NCBI GenBank assembly: GCA_964446245.1
Contig: CAYUNI010000005.1
Coordinates: forward strand, 1 to 40,182
Origin: CAYUNI01 sp964446245
Lineage (GTDB): Bacteria; Patescibacteriota; Minisyncoccia; Phycocordibacterales; XYD1-FULL-46-19
Direction of reading: 5' to 3'
Length of the DNA: 40,182 nucleotides
Position numbers and translations under genes: made by a program. Below the pieces are notes generated by a model. That model did not search any database and had not been told where the DNA came from. It saw only the letters and a program-made list of their open reading frames with translations. Shown here piece by piece: positions 1 to 8,355 of the stretch (position 1 is its first letter; every line of letters starts with the position of its first letter).

Positions 1-1
1 T

Positions 2-54
2 GGCCTGTCTGACCCTGGCGGACCAGGCAAAACGGGGCGGACCCCAGACAGACC
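2..54. repeat. Imperfect inverted repeat at left edge
   Basis: Arms 2-11 (GGCCTGTCTG) and 45-54 (CAGACAGACC) pair with one mismatch around a GC-rich loop. It lies just before the TTGACA box upstream of pheS. It could be the terminator of a gene to the left or an operator; there is no T-run on the plus side. The window edge prevents a firmer call. Confidence 0.35.
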
Positions 55-55
55 T

Positions 56-84
56 TTGACAAGGTTTCTGTCTACAATTATAGC
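56..84 (+). promoter_or_regulatory. Candidate promoter upstream of pheS
   Basis: TTGACA (56-61) and TATAGC (79-84) are separated by 17 bp, which gives a leader of about 55 nt. A second candidate -10, TATACT at 133-138, sits 8 nt before the ATG in the near-leaderless arrangement seen at other genes here. Either or both may be used. Confidence 0.5.
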
Positions 85-146
85 AAATTTATCTTTTTTT
101 GTCAATATCTAGCCCCGAGCCGGTTTTTCCTTTATACTGCTTCTAT

Positions 147-917
147 ATGGAGGAAAAACAAAGAGAAAAATCAGGTCATTTGCACCCTTTGACACAGATA
201 ATCAATGAGGTGGTGGAGGTCTTTCGGCCAGAAGGGTTTGTGGTGGCCGAAGGCCCAGAGATTGAAACAGAATTTTTTAATTTTGATTCTTTGAATGTTC
301 CAGCCGATCATCCTTCGCGTGATATGCAAGACACTTTTTGGTTAAAAGGAGAGAAAAATTTGCTTTTGCGTACCCAGACCAGCGCTGTTCAAACTCGGGT
401 TTTAAAAAAAATGGTTGAAGAGGGTAAGGAACCTCCAGTTCGCATCTTAGTCCCCGGGAAAGTTTTCCGTAATGAAGCGACGGATGCTCGCCATGAGGCG
501 CAATTTTTTCAGATTGAAGGTTTGGTTGTCGATCGAGATGTCCGAGTTTCTCATTTGATCGGTTATCTTAATTTATTGTTTCGAAAATTATTTGGTGAAA
601 AAGTAGAGGTGCGTTTGCGACCGAGCTTTTTCCCTTTTGTTGAACCGGGTTTTGAGGTTGATATGAAGTGTCCCAAATGTTCGGTCGAAAAACAGGCAAG
701 TCCTCAGTGCTCACTTTGTGGTAATTCGGGCTGGCTAGAAATTGGCGGAGCGGGGATGGTCCATCCGCATGTTTTTGAAGCCGTTGGTCTTGATGGCGGA
801 GTCTGGCAAGGTTTTGCTTTTGGTATGGGAGCCGAGCGCTTGGCGATGTTGCGTTGGGGGATTAAAGATTTGCGTTTGTTTGCTGAAAGTGACTGGCGTT
901 TTATTCGACAATTTTGA
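147..917 (+). CDS. pheS: Phenylalanine--tRNA ligase alpha subunit, short form
   Basis: Catalytic alpha subunit of the PheRS heterotetramer, which charges tRNA-Phe in the cytoplasm. The class II core is complete: motif 2 region VPGKVFRNEATDARHEAQFF, then FEVDMKCPKC...CSLCGNSGWLEIGGAGMVHP with two CxxC pairs that could bind zinc, and motif 3 FGMGAERLAMLRWGI near the C-terminus. The ATG at 147 gives 256 residues. A TTG at 99 would add 16 residues, but the ATG with TATACT just upstream fits local practice better. Bacterial PheS is usually 330-350 residues with an N-terminal coiled-coil that grips the tRNA; that arm is absent. pheT follows 87 bp later on the same strand, the usual pairing. Confidence 0.95.
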   Translation: MEEKQREKSGHLHPLTQIINEVVEVFRPEGFVVAEGPEIETEFFNFDSLNVPADHPSRDMQDTFWLKGEKNLLLRTQTSAVQTRVLKKMVEEGKEPPVRILVPGKVFRNEATDARHEAQFFQIEGLVVDRDVRVSHLIGYLNLLFRKLFGEKVEVRLRPSFFPFVEPGFEVDMKCPKCSVEKQASPQCSLCGNSGWLEIGGAGMVHPHVFEAVGLDGGVWQGFAFGMGAERLAMLRWGIKDLRLFAESDWRFIRQF

Positions 918-1004
918 GATATCTTTGTTAATTGAAAAGAAAATTTTTTAAAATTTTCGCTAAAATCATTTTTAAACTTATTACCTTAAAATAAATTATC
1001 ACCT

Positions 1005-2942
1005 ATGCAGTTTTCTTATAATTGGCTAAAACGACATTTTTCGGAAACCTTGCCGGCGCCGGAAATTATTGAGAATGATCTAATCTTTAAAGCTTTTGAA
1101 GTTGAAAAAGTAGAGGGGCTTGCCTCTGGAGACTCGATTTTTGAAGTAAAAATTTTACCAGATCGGGCGCATGATTGTCTCTGCCATCGGGGTTTAGCTC
1201 GCGAGTTGGGAGCAATCTTGAATTTACCCCTTAGTCGACCAGTCGTCTTGGCAGATTTAAAAGAGGATTCTAGCTTGGCGACTAAAGTTCGGGTGGAAGA
1301 AGAAAGATTGTGTCGACGTTATCTTGCCCGAGAGGTCGCCGGGGTTAAGGTTGGGCCATCGCCTAAATGGCTCTCTGATTTTTTGGAGTCGATCGGTCAG
1401 CGTTCGATAAACAATATTGTCGATGGGGCAAATTTTGTGATGTTTGATTTGGGTCAACCCCTCCACGCTTTTGATGCTGATAAAGTGTCTGGTGAGATTG
1501 TCGTGCGTTTGGCCAAGGCTAGTGAGCAGATAACTACTTTAGATGGTCGGGAGATAAAATTAGACGAGCAGACTTTGATTATTGCTGATTCGGTGGGGCC
1601 TTTGGCGATTGCTGGTATCAAAGGTGGGAATCGAGCCGAGGTCGGATCAGATACGAAGAGAATTATTTTGGAATCGGCTAATTTTGATCCTGTTTCGATT
1701 CGTAAAACAAGCCAGCGACTTTCTTTGCGAACAGACGCTTCTAAGCGTTTTGAAAATGAGCTACCTCGAGAATTGACATTAGAGGCAATGATAGCTTTGA
1801 GTCAGCTTTTGGCTCAGGTCGCGGGTGATTCTTTGGCTTTTGGTCCGATTACTGATTCTAATCCTGTTGAACAATCAAAACGAAAAATTAGTTTTTGCCC
1901 AGCAAAGCTGGCTAAGCGTCTTGATGTCGAGATATCGGCCGAGGAACAAATTGCCATTTTAGCTCGTCTGGGCATAGAGACATCTGGAAGTGGTGATGAA
2001 TTGATTGCGGAGATCCCTTATTGGCGTTTGGATTTAGAGCGGGCCGAAAATTTGTTGGAAGAAATTGGTCGTTTGAATGGTTATGATAAGATTACGCCAA
2101 AACTTTTACCAAAATTGGCTTCGTCACAGGCACTGGAGCAATCGGGCGATATTAATTTTAAATTGGCCAATCAGCTTCGAGAAATTTTACTTTCGGCTGG
2201 CTTTAGCGAGACCTATGGCTATGCTTTGACCGATAGTGGTGACATTGCCTTGGCTAATCCGCTTGCTTCCGATAAAGCTTTTTTGCGACAGGATTTGACA
2301 ACGGGCCTAATCAAAAAAATTAAAGTCGGTTTAAATCATCTTTTGTTTGACGATGAGCCAATTAAATTATTTGAAATCGGACGAGTTTTTTCGTCTCAGG
2401 CAGGCGATGAGTTGCGAATTGCAATCGGATTGGGCTGTCGGAAAAAAAATAAAAAAACAAATCTCGAGGAAAAATTAGAAGACATTTGCAAGGTAGTCGC
2501 TCCTTTGGTGAGCAAGAAAAATGGTTTTTATAAGAGTGATGACAATTTACTTTTGGTGGTTGAATTTTTGTGGCCGACAGAAGTTGCTGAACAAAAAATC
2601 ATTGACGCTAATCTGAAATCATTTTTGACCACTAGTAATTTTACTTATCAAGATTATTCTCCTTACCCGAGGATTATTCGCGATGTGGCGGTGTTTGTGC
2701 CGGTAGAAGTTGAACCAAGTTTGGTTGGTGAAATAATTTCTCGTACGGTAGGGAAATTGCTCTCCGAAGGACCCGTATTGTTTGACCAATACCAAAAGGC
2801 CGGGGAGACGAAAAAATCGCTAGCTTTTCGGTTTGCCCTGCAGGCACAAGATCGGACATTGTTGGACGAAGAGGCTAATCAGATCACTAATCAGGTGATT
2901 GAAGCTTTGGAGCAAAATAATGGCTGGGAGGTGAGAAAATAG
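1005..2942 (+). CDS. pheT: Phenylalanine--tRNA ligase beta subunit, reduced
   Basis: Beta subunit of PheRS, which supplies structural, editing and tRNA-anticodon-side domains. The protein has 645 residues against about 800 in most bacteria. It begins directly in the B1 region (MQFSYNWLKRHF) and the EMAP/OB tRNA-binding insertion that normally follows is missing. The B3/B4 editing region, the B5 domain (about 295-365), the catalytic-like core and a C-terminal FDX-ACB domain (about 545-645, YPRIIRDVAVFVP) are present. No SD is visible; TAAAAT (987-992) or TAAATT (992-997) lies 7-12 nt before the ATG, so it may have its own near-leaderless promoter besides read-through from pheS. Together with the armless PheS this gives a slimmed enzyme on both subunits. 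Confidence 0.95.
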   Translation: MQFSYNWLKRHFSETLPAPEIIENDLIFKAFEVEKVEGLASGDSIFEVKILPDRAHDCLCHRGLARELGAILNLPLSRPVVLADLKEDSSLATKVRVEEERLCRRYLAREVAGVKVGPSPKWLSDFLESIGQRSINNIVDGANFVMFDLGQPLHAFDADKVSGEIVVRLAKASEQITTLDGREIKLDEQTLIIADSVGPLAIAGIKGGNRAEVGSDTKRIILESANFDPVSIRKTSQRLSLRTDASKRFENELPRELTLEAMIALSQLLAQVAGDSLAFGPITDSNPVEQSKRKISFCPAKLAKRLDVEISAEEQIAILARLGIETSGSGDELIAEIPYWRLDLERAENLLEEIGRLNGYDKITPKLLPKLASSQALEQSGDINFKLANQLREILLSAGFSETYGYALTDSGDIALANPLASDKAFLRQDLTTGLIKKIKVGLNHLLFDDEPIKLFEIGRVFSSQAGDELRIAIGLGCRKKNKKTNLEEKLEDICKVVAPLVSKKNGFYKSDDNLLLVVEFLWPTEVAEQKIIDANLKSFLTTSNFTYQDYSPYPRIIRDVAVFVPVEVEPSLVGEIISRTVGKLLSEGPVLFDQYQKAGETKKSLAFRFALQAQDRTLLDEEANQITNQVIEALEQNNGWEVRK

Positions 2943-3007
2943 GCTTTAGCTCACGCTCATTTTGGCCTAAATTGGGCACTAGAATGCTTCTACTTTGTTG
3001 AGAAATA

Positions 3008-3016
3008 TGCTATACT
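3008..3016 (+). promoter_or_regulatory. Extended -10 promoter of gyrB
   Basis: TGCTATACT (TG at 3008-3009, -10 at 3011-3016) is an extended -10 box. No good -35 is seen. The predicted start is near 3023, giving a short leader of roughly 29 nt before the gyrB ATG. Confidence 0.55.
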
Positions 3017-3051
3017 AGGGGAGTAGAAAACATTAATTTTAGGCAATATTT

Positions 3052-5091
3052 ATGGCTAAGGATAAAACCGACGATCGTCATTATGGCAGTGACGAGATTG
3101 TCGTCTTGGAGGGTTTAGAGCCGGTGCGAAAAAGACCGGGTATGTATATTGGCTCGACTGGGCCAGAAGGACTTCAGCACTTGATGGTGGAGATTTTTGA
3201 TAACTCGCGCGACGAAGCGATGAATGGTTTTTGTGATGAAGTGGAGGTGGCGATTTTGCCTGGCGATGTGATTCGTGTAGTCGATAATGGCCGTGGTATT
3301 CCAGTCGATATCCACAAAAAGACAAAAGTCTCGACCTTGGAAACTGTCCTTACGGTTTTGCATGCGGGAGGAAAATTCGAAGGCGATGGCTATAAGATCT
3401 CTGGTGGTTTGCATGGGGTCGGTGCTTCAGTGGTAAATGCTTTGTCCGAATGGTTGTCGGCTGAGGTTCACCGTGATGGAGGTAAATACACTCAAGAGTT
3501 TGCTCGTGGCGTGAAGAAGGGGAATGTAAAGAAGGCAGGGTCGTCCAAACTTCACGGGACAATAATCACCTTCAAACCGGATGTGCAGATTTTTTCAGAA
3601 ACAGTTTATGATTGGAATAAGGTAGTGAATCATCTCCGTGGGCAGGCTTATTTGGTCAAAGGTTTGCGAGTCCGAGTAATCGATGCTCGTGATTATGCCG
3701 GCAAAATAAATACCGAGAAATGTTTTTATCTCAATGAGTTAGATTTGCCAGTACCATCGATGACCTTCTATTTTGAAGGCGGTCTTTTATCTTTGATTAA
3801 ATTTTATAATCAAAAAGAAAAGATAATCAACAAAGAAGTCTTTTATGTCGAAAAAGAAGCGAACAATATAATGGTTGAAGCGGCCTTGCAATATGTTGAC
3901 GATATTGACGCTAAAGAAATTTCCTATACCAACAATACCATTACCCCAGAAGGCGGTACTCACTTGACTGGTTTTCGTACGGCTTTGACTCGGACTTTAA
4001 ATGATTATTCGCGAAAGAATAATTTCCTTAAGGACTCTGATGGTAATTTTACCGGTGATGATGTCCGTGAAGGTCTAGTGGCGGTGGTCTCCGTCAAGCT
4101 TCGCGATCCGCAGTTTGAAGGTCAGACCAAAGCGAAGCTTGGATCGGTCGAAGCGCGTGGAGCGGTGGAAACCGTTTTTGGCGAAGCTTTTTCTGCCTAT
4201 CTCGAAGAGCACCCCGAGGAAGCTAAGGCGATAATTAATAAAGTAATTTTGGCGCTTAAGGCGCGTAAGGCGGCGAAAGCGGCTAAGGATAGCGTTTTGC
4301 GCAAAGGAGCGCTCGAGGGGCTAACCCTACCGGGCAAGCTCGCTGACTGTCAGAGTCGCGATGCTTCGGAATCGGAAATCTTTATTGTGGAGGGAGATTC
4401 TGCTGGTGGCTCTGGCAAACAAGGCCGTGATCGACGCACTCAGGCGATCTTACCGCTTAAGGGCAAGATTTTAAATGTTGAAAAAGCGCGCTTGGACAAG
4501 ATGCTCGCCTTTAAAGAAATTAAATCTTTGATTATTGCCATGGGGGTAGGGATTGGCGATATGATGGATTTGGATAAATTACGCTACCACAAGATTATCA
4601 TTGCGACCGATGCCGATGTCGATGGAGCGCATATTCGGACATTGATGCTGACATTATTTTTCCGTTACTATCGTGAGTTGATTGATCGAGGACATATTTA
4701 TATTGCCCAGCCACCTTTGTATAAGATTAAGAAGGGGAAAGAGATTCATTACGCTTATTCTGATGAAGAGAAGGCTTCGGTTTTGAAAACTTTGGGTGTG
4801 GTGGAGCAGGACTTGGCGCCGGAAGAAAATGAGACAGAAGAAGAAGGTGAGGAAGCGGTTAAGGCAAAATCAGCCAAGGTCCATATTCAGCGCTATAAAG
4901 GTCTAGGAGAAATGAATCCCGAGGAGCTATGGGAGACGACAATGAATCCCGCGACAAGAATTTTGAAAAAGGTGAATGTCGATGATGCGGAGGCGGCTGA
5001 TCGAATTTTCGATGTTTTGATGGGGAGCGAAGTTGAGCCTCGTAAGCTATTCATCCAAACTCATGCTAAGATGGCCAATCTTGATGTCTAG
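3052..5091 (+). CDS. gyrB: DNA gyrase subunit B
   Basis: ATPase/TOPRIM subunit of DNA gyrase, which introduces negative supercoils with GyrA (encoded at 30.5 kb). The protein has 679 residues. GHKL ATP-binding motifs are clear: DNSRDEAMNG, VVDNGRGIPVD and GGLHGVGASVVNALS. The TOPRIM domain has EGDSAGGSGKQGRDRR and the metal-binding DADVDGAHIRTL; the C-terminal tail has QRYKGLGEMNPEELWETTM. An acidic insertion of about 25 residues (near 585-610, EENETEEEGEE) sits between TOPRIM and the tail. It lacks the ~170-residue insert of enterobacterial GyrB. ParE is the main alternative, but the partner subunit in the window is a GyrA with a GyrA box, so gyrase is favoured. Confidence 0.96.
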   Translation: MAKDKTDDRHYGSDEIVVLEGLEPVRKRPGMYIGSTGPEGLQHLMVEIFDNSRDEAMNGFCDEVEVAILPGDVIRVVDNGRGIPVDIHKKTKVSTLETVLTVLHAGGKFEGDGYKISGGLHGVGASVVNALSEWLSAEVHRDGGKYTQEFARGVKKGNVKKAGSSKLHGTIITFKPDVQIFSETVYDWNKVVNHLRGQAYLVKGLRVRVIDARDYAGKINTEKCFYLNELDLPVPSMTFYFEGGLLSLIKFYNQKEKIINKEVFYVEKEANNIMVEAALQYVDDIDAKEISYTNNTITPEGGTHLTGFRTALTRTLNDYSRKNNFLKDSDGNFTGDDVREGLVAVVSVKLRDPQFEGQTKAKLGSVEARGAVETVFGEAFSAYLEEHPEEAKAIINKVILALKARKAAKAAKDSVLRKGALEGLTLPGKLADCQSRDASESEIFIVEGDSAGGSGKQGRDRRTQAILPLKGKILNVEKARLDKMLAFKEIKSLIIAMGVGIGDMMDLDKLRYHKIIIATDADVDGAHIRTLMLTLFFRYYRELIDRGHIYIAQPPLYKIKKGKEIHYAYSDEEKASVLKTLGVVEQDLAPEENETEEEGEEAVKAKSAKVHIQRYKGLGEMNPEELWETTMNPATRILKKVNVDDAEAADRIFDVLMGSEVEPRKLFIQTHAKMANLDV

Positions 5092-5123
5092 AAAGTAAAA
5101 AGTAGAGAGGGGTTAAAAAAGAG

Positions 5124-5155
5124 CAAGCCGGTCTGCCAAAGGCAAGACCGGCTTG
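5124..5155. terminator. Bidirectional terminator between gyrB and small minus-strand gene
   Basis: Eleven-bp arms CAAGCCGGTCT (5124-5134) and AGACCGGCTTG (5145-5155) around a 10-nt spacer. The minus-strand side is followed by CTCTTTTTT, a good U-run for the small minus-strand gene; the plus side has ATTTCTT, serving gyrB less perfectly. Confidence 0.8.
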
Positions 5156-5162
5156 ATTTCTT

Positions 5163-5369
5163 CTAGCGCGGGCAGGAGCAAGCGCGCCCGCGCTGTCCGC
5201 AGTCGGGGCAAAGTTTGCCCTTCCTGCCGACAATCTCCGGCTCGAAAGAGGCTTCTTCCCCGACATTTTCCAATAGCTGGAAAGCGGGGGCGGAGCGGTG
5301 GAATTTGCCGTGGATTCTACCCCTCTTCTTTTTGATCTCCTCGGCTATGAGACCACGGGCGTTTTCCAT
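5163..5369 (-). CDS. Small basic protein with C-terminal Cys-rich (zinc-like) tail
   Basis: Unrecognised 68-residue protein. It ends in CPDCGQRGRACSCPR, with CxxC and CxC pairs suggestive of one zinc site, after a basic helical N-terminus (MENARGLIAEEIKKKRGRI). The start at 5369 is chosen because AAGGAG lies 8 nt upstream; a longer reading from 5435 would begin inside the promoter. The strong SD, the more GC-rich coding sequence and its own extended -10 promoter and terminator set it apart from neighbours and support a real, independently expressed gene. It could be a small zinc-ribbon regulator or a ribosome- or RNA-binding protein; no function is claimed. Confidence 0.65.
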   Translation of the reverse strand: MENARGLIAEEIKKKRGRIHGKFHRSAPAFQLLENVGEEASFEPEIVGRKGKLCPDCGQRGRACSCPR

Positions 5370-5433
5370 AATTTTTCTCCTTTTGTTTGAGCTGACCCCA
5401 ATGGCCAGCTCACTCTGAAGCAATTCTAACTCC

Positions 5434-5442
5434 ATTATAACA
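5434..5442 (-). promoter_or_regulatory. Extended -10 promoter of the small zinc-motif gene
   Basis: On the minus strand TGTTATAAT (plus 5434-5442) is a consensus extended -10, with TTGCTT (plus 5456-5461) 16 bp upstream. It gives a leader of about 58 nt carrying the AAGGAG site. Confidence 0.6.
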
Positions 5443-5581
5443 TTATTTGTAAAAAAAGCAAATTTAAGTGCACAAGCTACTTTTTAGAAAGTTTTTTCAG
5501 TATCTTTTTGTCGGTTCGTATGCAATTTGGCTAAAATTTTTGAAGCGTTGATTAATTTTAATTAAGCGAGTAATATTGATA

Positions 5582-5587
5582 TATAAT
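5582..5587 (+). promoter_or_regulatory. -10 box of the VWA/MoxR operon
   Basis: TATAAT at 5582-5587, 12 nt before the ATG at 5600, predicts a leader of about 5 nt. No convincing -35 is seen. If correct, the TTG at 5576 cannot be the start because it would not be transcribed. Confidence 0.45.
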
Positions 5588-5599
5588 AAATCTGCCAAT

Positions 5600-7897
5600 A
5601 TGGAAAAACCTAAATTTTATCAAGGAGAATGGCCTCAGGAAAATTTTTTTAAGCCATCAAGTCAAACATATCAAGCTGTAAAAAATAAAGAAAAAAATCC
5701 TATAGCTGATTTTACCTCCGAGCAACAGGCAGAAATAAGACAAAAACAACAAATACTCTCATCGCTGGCCTATTTTATTGGTAAAGATTTTCGTATTCCA
5801 GTAGAACTTAATCAGCCAGGTGCCGGCTGGCACTGGGATTTTGAGCAGAATGTTATTCGGATTGACCCGAAAGATCTTTTGGAAAAATCGATGGACTATC
5901 TACGATTTGTAATCTCACATGAAGGTGGACACAGGAGAATTAGTCGGGTAGATTCGATTCCTTTGGACGAATGGAAACAGACGGGATTTTCTTTTATGAT
6001 GAATGCTATTGAAGATCCTCGGGATAATAATTTCGTGGCAGAAAGTTATCCAAAATTTCGAGAACAGATGGATTTGGCCTATACTCAGGATTTGGATTTT
6101 GAAGGAAGAGCAAAAGAGGAAGCTTCGCAGAAGCTCGGTTACCAACCTCGCTTTATGCAGGCTGGTTTTGAGTATATAAGACAATGGTTCAGGGAAACTC
6201 AGGGGCAAGAGATGGAAATATCGGCAGATTTACCGGAGGAGGTCAAAGCTGTTGTTCAGGCAACGATTGAATCGGCTCGAGATTCTTGGTGGAGGTATCC
6301 TTCACGAGAAGAGGCTGACAAGAGCGAAGAATTGATTAAGAAGTATGCTCAAGTCTCGTATGAAATAAATCGTGATGAAATTTGGCCAGAGTTCAAAAAA
6401 TTGGTTGAGATGGATATGGAAGATCAAAAAATGCAAGAGCTTCTTGGGGAAATATTTGATTCTGTGCAAGCTGAAGCGAATAAACAGAAAGAACAGGCTG
6501 ATCAGGAAAGTAATGAAAGTGGCCCCGACTCCGGCAGGGCTTCGACGGGCAAGCAGGGGTTGCCCCAAGAGCTTAAAGATAAACTGACACCGGAAGAACA
6601 GAAAGCTCTGGAGGAAGCTATTAAAAAAGCAATTGAAGATGGCAAAAAAGAACAACAGGAAAAAGCAAGGTCGGAAGCTGGTGGTAAAGGTGAAGATAAA
6701 GGCAAAGACGAGATGGGCTCACCGTCTAATCAAGAAAATACACCTGAGCCCGCCTCTACCGAAAGGCCGTCTGGTAAACCGATCGACCTAGAGTCGTTGC
6801 CTGAAGGTCTTAAGCAAAAAATAAAAGAATTTATTGATTCTTTGCCTGAGGAACAGCAAAAAGAAATAGCCCAAAAAGCTCAAATCGCTATCAAGGAATT
6901 TGAAGATGCACTTAGTGAAGAATTGCAGGGAAAATTGTCTGACGACCCAGAAAAGAAAGCTAAGAGAGAAGAAGCGTCTCCGGAAGATGGCAAAGAGTTA
7001 GAAGGAGGAGGAACAGACTGGAAAGAAAAGGAAAGTGAGGTGGAGGCAAGAGAAAGACGGAAAAGAATGGAATCGATTTTTGAGATAAAAGAAAAAGACC
7101 CTTACCATAAAGCTTTGGAAAAAGTTTCAAGTTTGATCGATGTATTAACATCAGATTTTCGCGATATATTCATAAAGAGAAAAATGGAAAAATATGAAAC
7201 AGGATATCGTTCTGGCCGTCGGTGGAATATTCGTCAAAGGATTAGGGAGAAGGTTGCCGGTATCCCATTACTTAAAACTGAAGCTCGCGAACAAAGAGTT
7301 TCGGAAAGTGAAGAAATGGATTATGCCATTACTTTATTTGTCGACCTTTCTGGCTCGATGGCGATGGACAACAAAATTCAAGAAGTGTTTAAATCGGTCG
7401 TGATATTAGCAGAAACTTTGAATAGCCTTGGCATAAAATTTGAGATTGTTGGATTTCAAGATATTTTACTTGAATTTAAGTCTTTTGAAGAACAGTTAGA
7501 CGAATCGATGCGAAAAAAATTAAACCAAATAATCTTAGAAGTGTATGGGAATAATCCTAGTGGACATAATAATCCCGGCGACAATGATGATGGCGCCTGT
7601 CTTTTAGAGGCATCGAAGCGCCTTGGTGAGCAGAAAATCAAAAATAAATTTCTCATCGTCCTTTCTGATGGTGAGCCGGCTATGGATTCTCGTAAAAAGA
7701 GTTCAGCCCAGCTTGATCGCGAATTAAGAGATGCCATAGCAGAAATTAATTCCAATACAGATCAGAAAATTATCGGTCTTGGTCTTAATTCGCAAGCGGT
7801 AGCTGAATATTACGAAAATCACATCGCTGGCATCGCCACGGAAGAAATGGTTGAGACCTTGGGTGGACTATTGCGGGAAATTATTGAAAAATATTAA
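5600..7897 (+). CDS. CobT-like VWA-domain protein with N-terminal HExxH (zincin-like) motif
   Basis: First gene of the four-gene operon; 765 residues. The N-terminal part has H107-E-G-G-H111, preceded by hydrophobic LRFVIS and followed by NAIEDPRDN with E138, which matches a gluzincin-like HExxH...E layout. The middle (about 290-500) is a low-complexity, strongly charged Glu/Lys/Gln region with likely coiled-coil. The C-terminal ~190 residues form a von Willebrand A domain with a MIDAS: DLSGS (D582, S584, S586) and LSDGE (D690). The DNDDGACLLEA stretch resembles the CobT VWA family. MoxR AAA+ ATPases are usually paired with such VWA proteins, and one is encoded two genes downstream. Whether the HEGGH site is an active protease is unknown. 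ATG 5600 is chosen over an upstream TTG (5576). Confidence 0.85.
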   Translation: MEKPKFYQGEWPQENFFKPSSQTYQAVKNKEKNPIADFTSEQQAEIRQKQQILSSLAYFIGKDFRIPVELNQPGAGWHWDFEQNVIRIDPKDLLEKSMDYLRFVISHEGGHRRISRVDSIPLDEWKQTGFSFMMNAIEDPRDNNFVAESYPKFREQMDLAYTQDLDFEGRAKEEASQKLGYQPRFMQAGFEYIRQWFRETQGQEMEISADLPEEVKAVVQATIESARDSWWRYPSREEADKSEELIKKYAQVSYEINRDEIWPEFKKLVEMDMEDQKMQELLGEIFDSVQAEANKQKEQADQESNESGPDSGRASTGKQGLPQELKDKLTPEEQKALEEAIKKAIEDGKKEQQEKARSEAGGKGEDKGKDEMGSPSNQENTPEPASTERPSGKPIDLESLPEGLKQKIKEFIDSLPEEQQKEIAQKAQIAIKEFEDALSEELQGKLSDDPEKKAKREEASPEDGKELEGGGTDWKEKESEVEARERRKRMESIFEIKEKDPYHKALEKVSSLIDVLTSDFRDIFIKRKMEKYETGYRSGRRWNIRQRIREKVAGIPLLKTEAREQRVSESEEMDYAITLFVDLSGSMAMDNKIQEVFKSVVILAETLNSLGIKFEIVGFQDILLEFKSFEEQLDESMRKKLNQIILEVYGNNPSGHNNPGDNDDGACLLEASKRLGEQKIKNKFLIVLSDGEPAMDSRKKSSAQLDRELRDAIAEINSNTDQKIIGLGLNSQAVAEYYENHIAGIATEEMVETLGGLLREIIEKY

Positions 7898-7923
7898 TTA
7901 ATTTAGTAAAATACAAATAATAT

Positions 7924-8355
7924 ATGTTAACTCAAGTGCCAGTGGGAATAGACCAATTTTTTATGACAACAGCCTCGTTGGGCGGAGTTGGTCTTTTGAT
8001 TATAGAAAATGAAAAAAGCCGCCAAATGGCGATTGAAAAAGCTCGCGGAAATCTTCTCAAAAATAATTATAAAGAATCCTCTAGTTATCTAGAAGTTATG
8101 GAAGCTTTGTCTGAAGGTAAGGACAAGCTCTTTTATGTTGAACATGGAGAAAAATTGGCTGGTTTGATTTTAGAAATCGTCGCCGAGTTTGATGTTGGAA
8201 TGGTTAGTTTGGCCGATCGCAAAGAGAACACCGGCCTGAAAACTGCACGCTGGAATCCAGCGAAAACATCTTTTATCATCGTGATGAGTCGTAAGCAGAT
8301 TGAAGCCAGTTACCCACGACTTTTTGAATACATTAATTTCATCCAGTCGATATGA
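7924..8355 (+). CDS. Small protein of unknown function in VWA-MoxR operon
   Basis: A 143-residue protein I do not recognise. It is predicted soluble and mixed alpha/beta; the N-terminus is slightly hydrophobic (TTASLGGVGLLII) but not a clear membrane segment. It starts 26 nt after the VWA gene and its TGA overlaps the ATG of the ATPase gene (ATGA at 8352-8355), so translation of the two is probably coupled. A TAAAAT at 7907-7912 could be an internal -10. It does not look like the DGR accessory protein Avd (a four-helix bundle). An adaptor between the VWA protein and the ATPase is only a guess from position. Confidence 0.75.
   Translation: MLTQVPVGIDQFFMTTASLGGVGLLIIENEKSRQMAIEKARGNLLKNNYKESSSYLEVMEALSEGKDKLFYVEHGEKLAGLILEIVAEFDVGMVSLADRKENTGLKTARWNPAKTSFIIVMSRKQIEASYPRLFEYINFIQSI

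Noticed and set aside
3056..3414. Open frames on the minus strand within gyrB
   Set aside because: They are shadows of a strongly conserved gene, with unusual composition, no start signals and no recognisable motifs.
7924..8355. Avd accessory protein of DGRs
   Set aside because: The length is similar, but the sequence is mixed alpha/beta with beta-like FIIVMS and LFYVEHG segments rather than a basic four-helix bundle.
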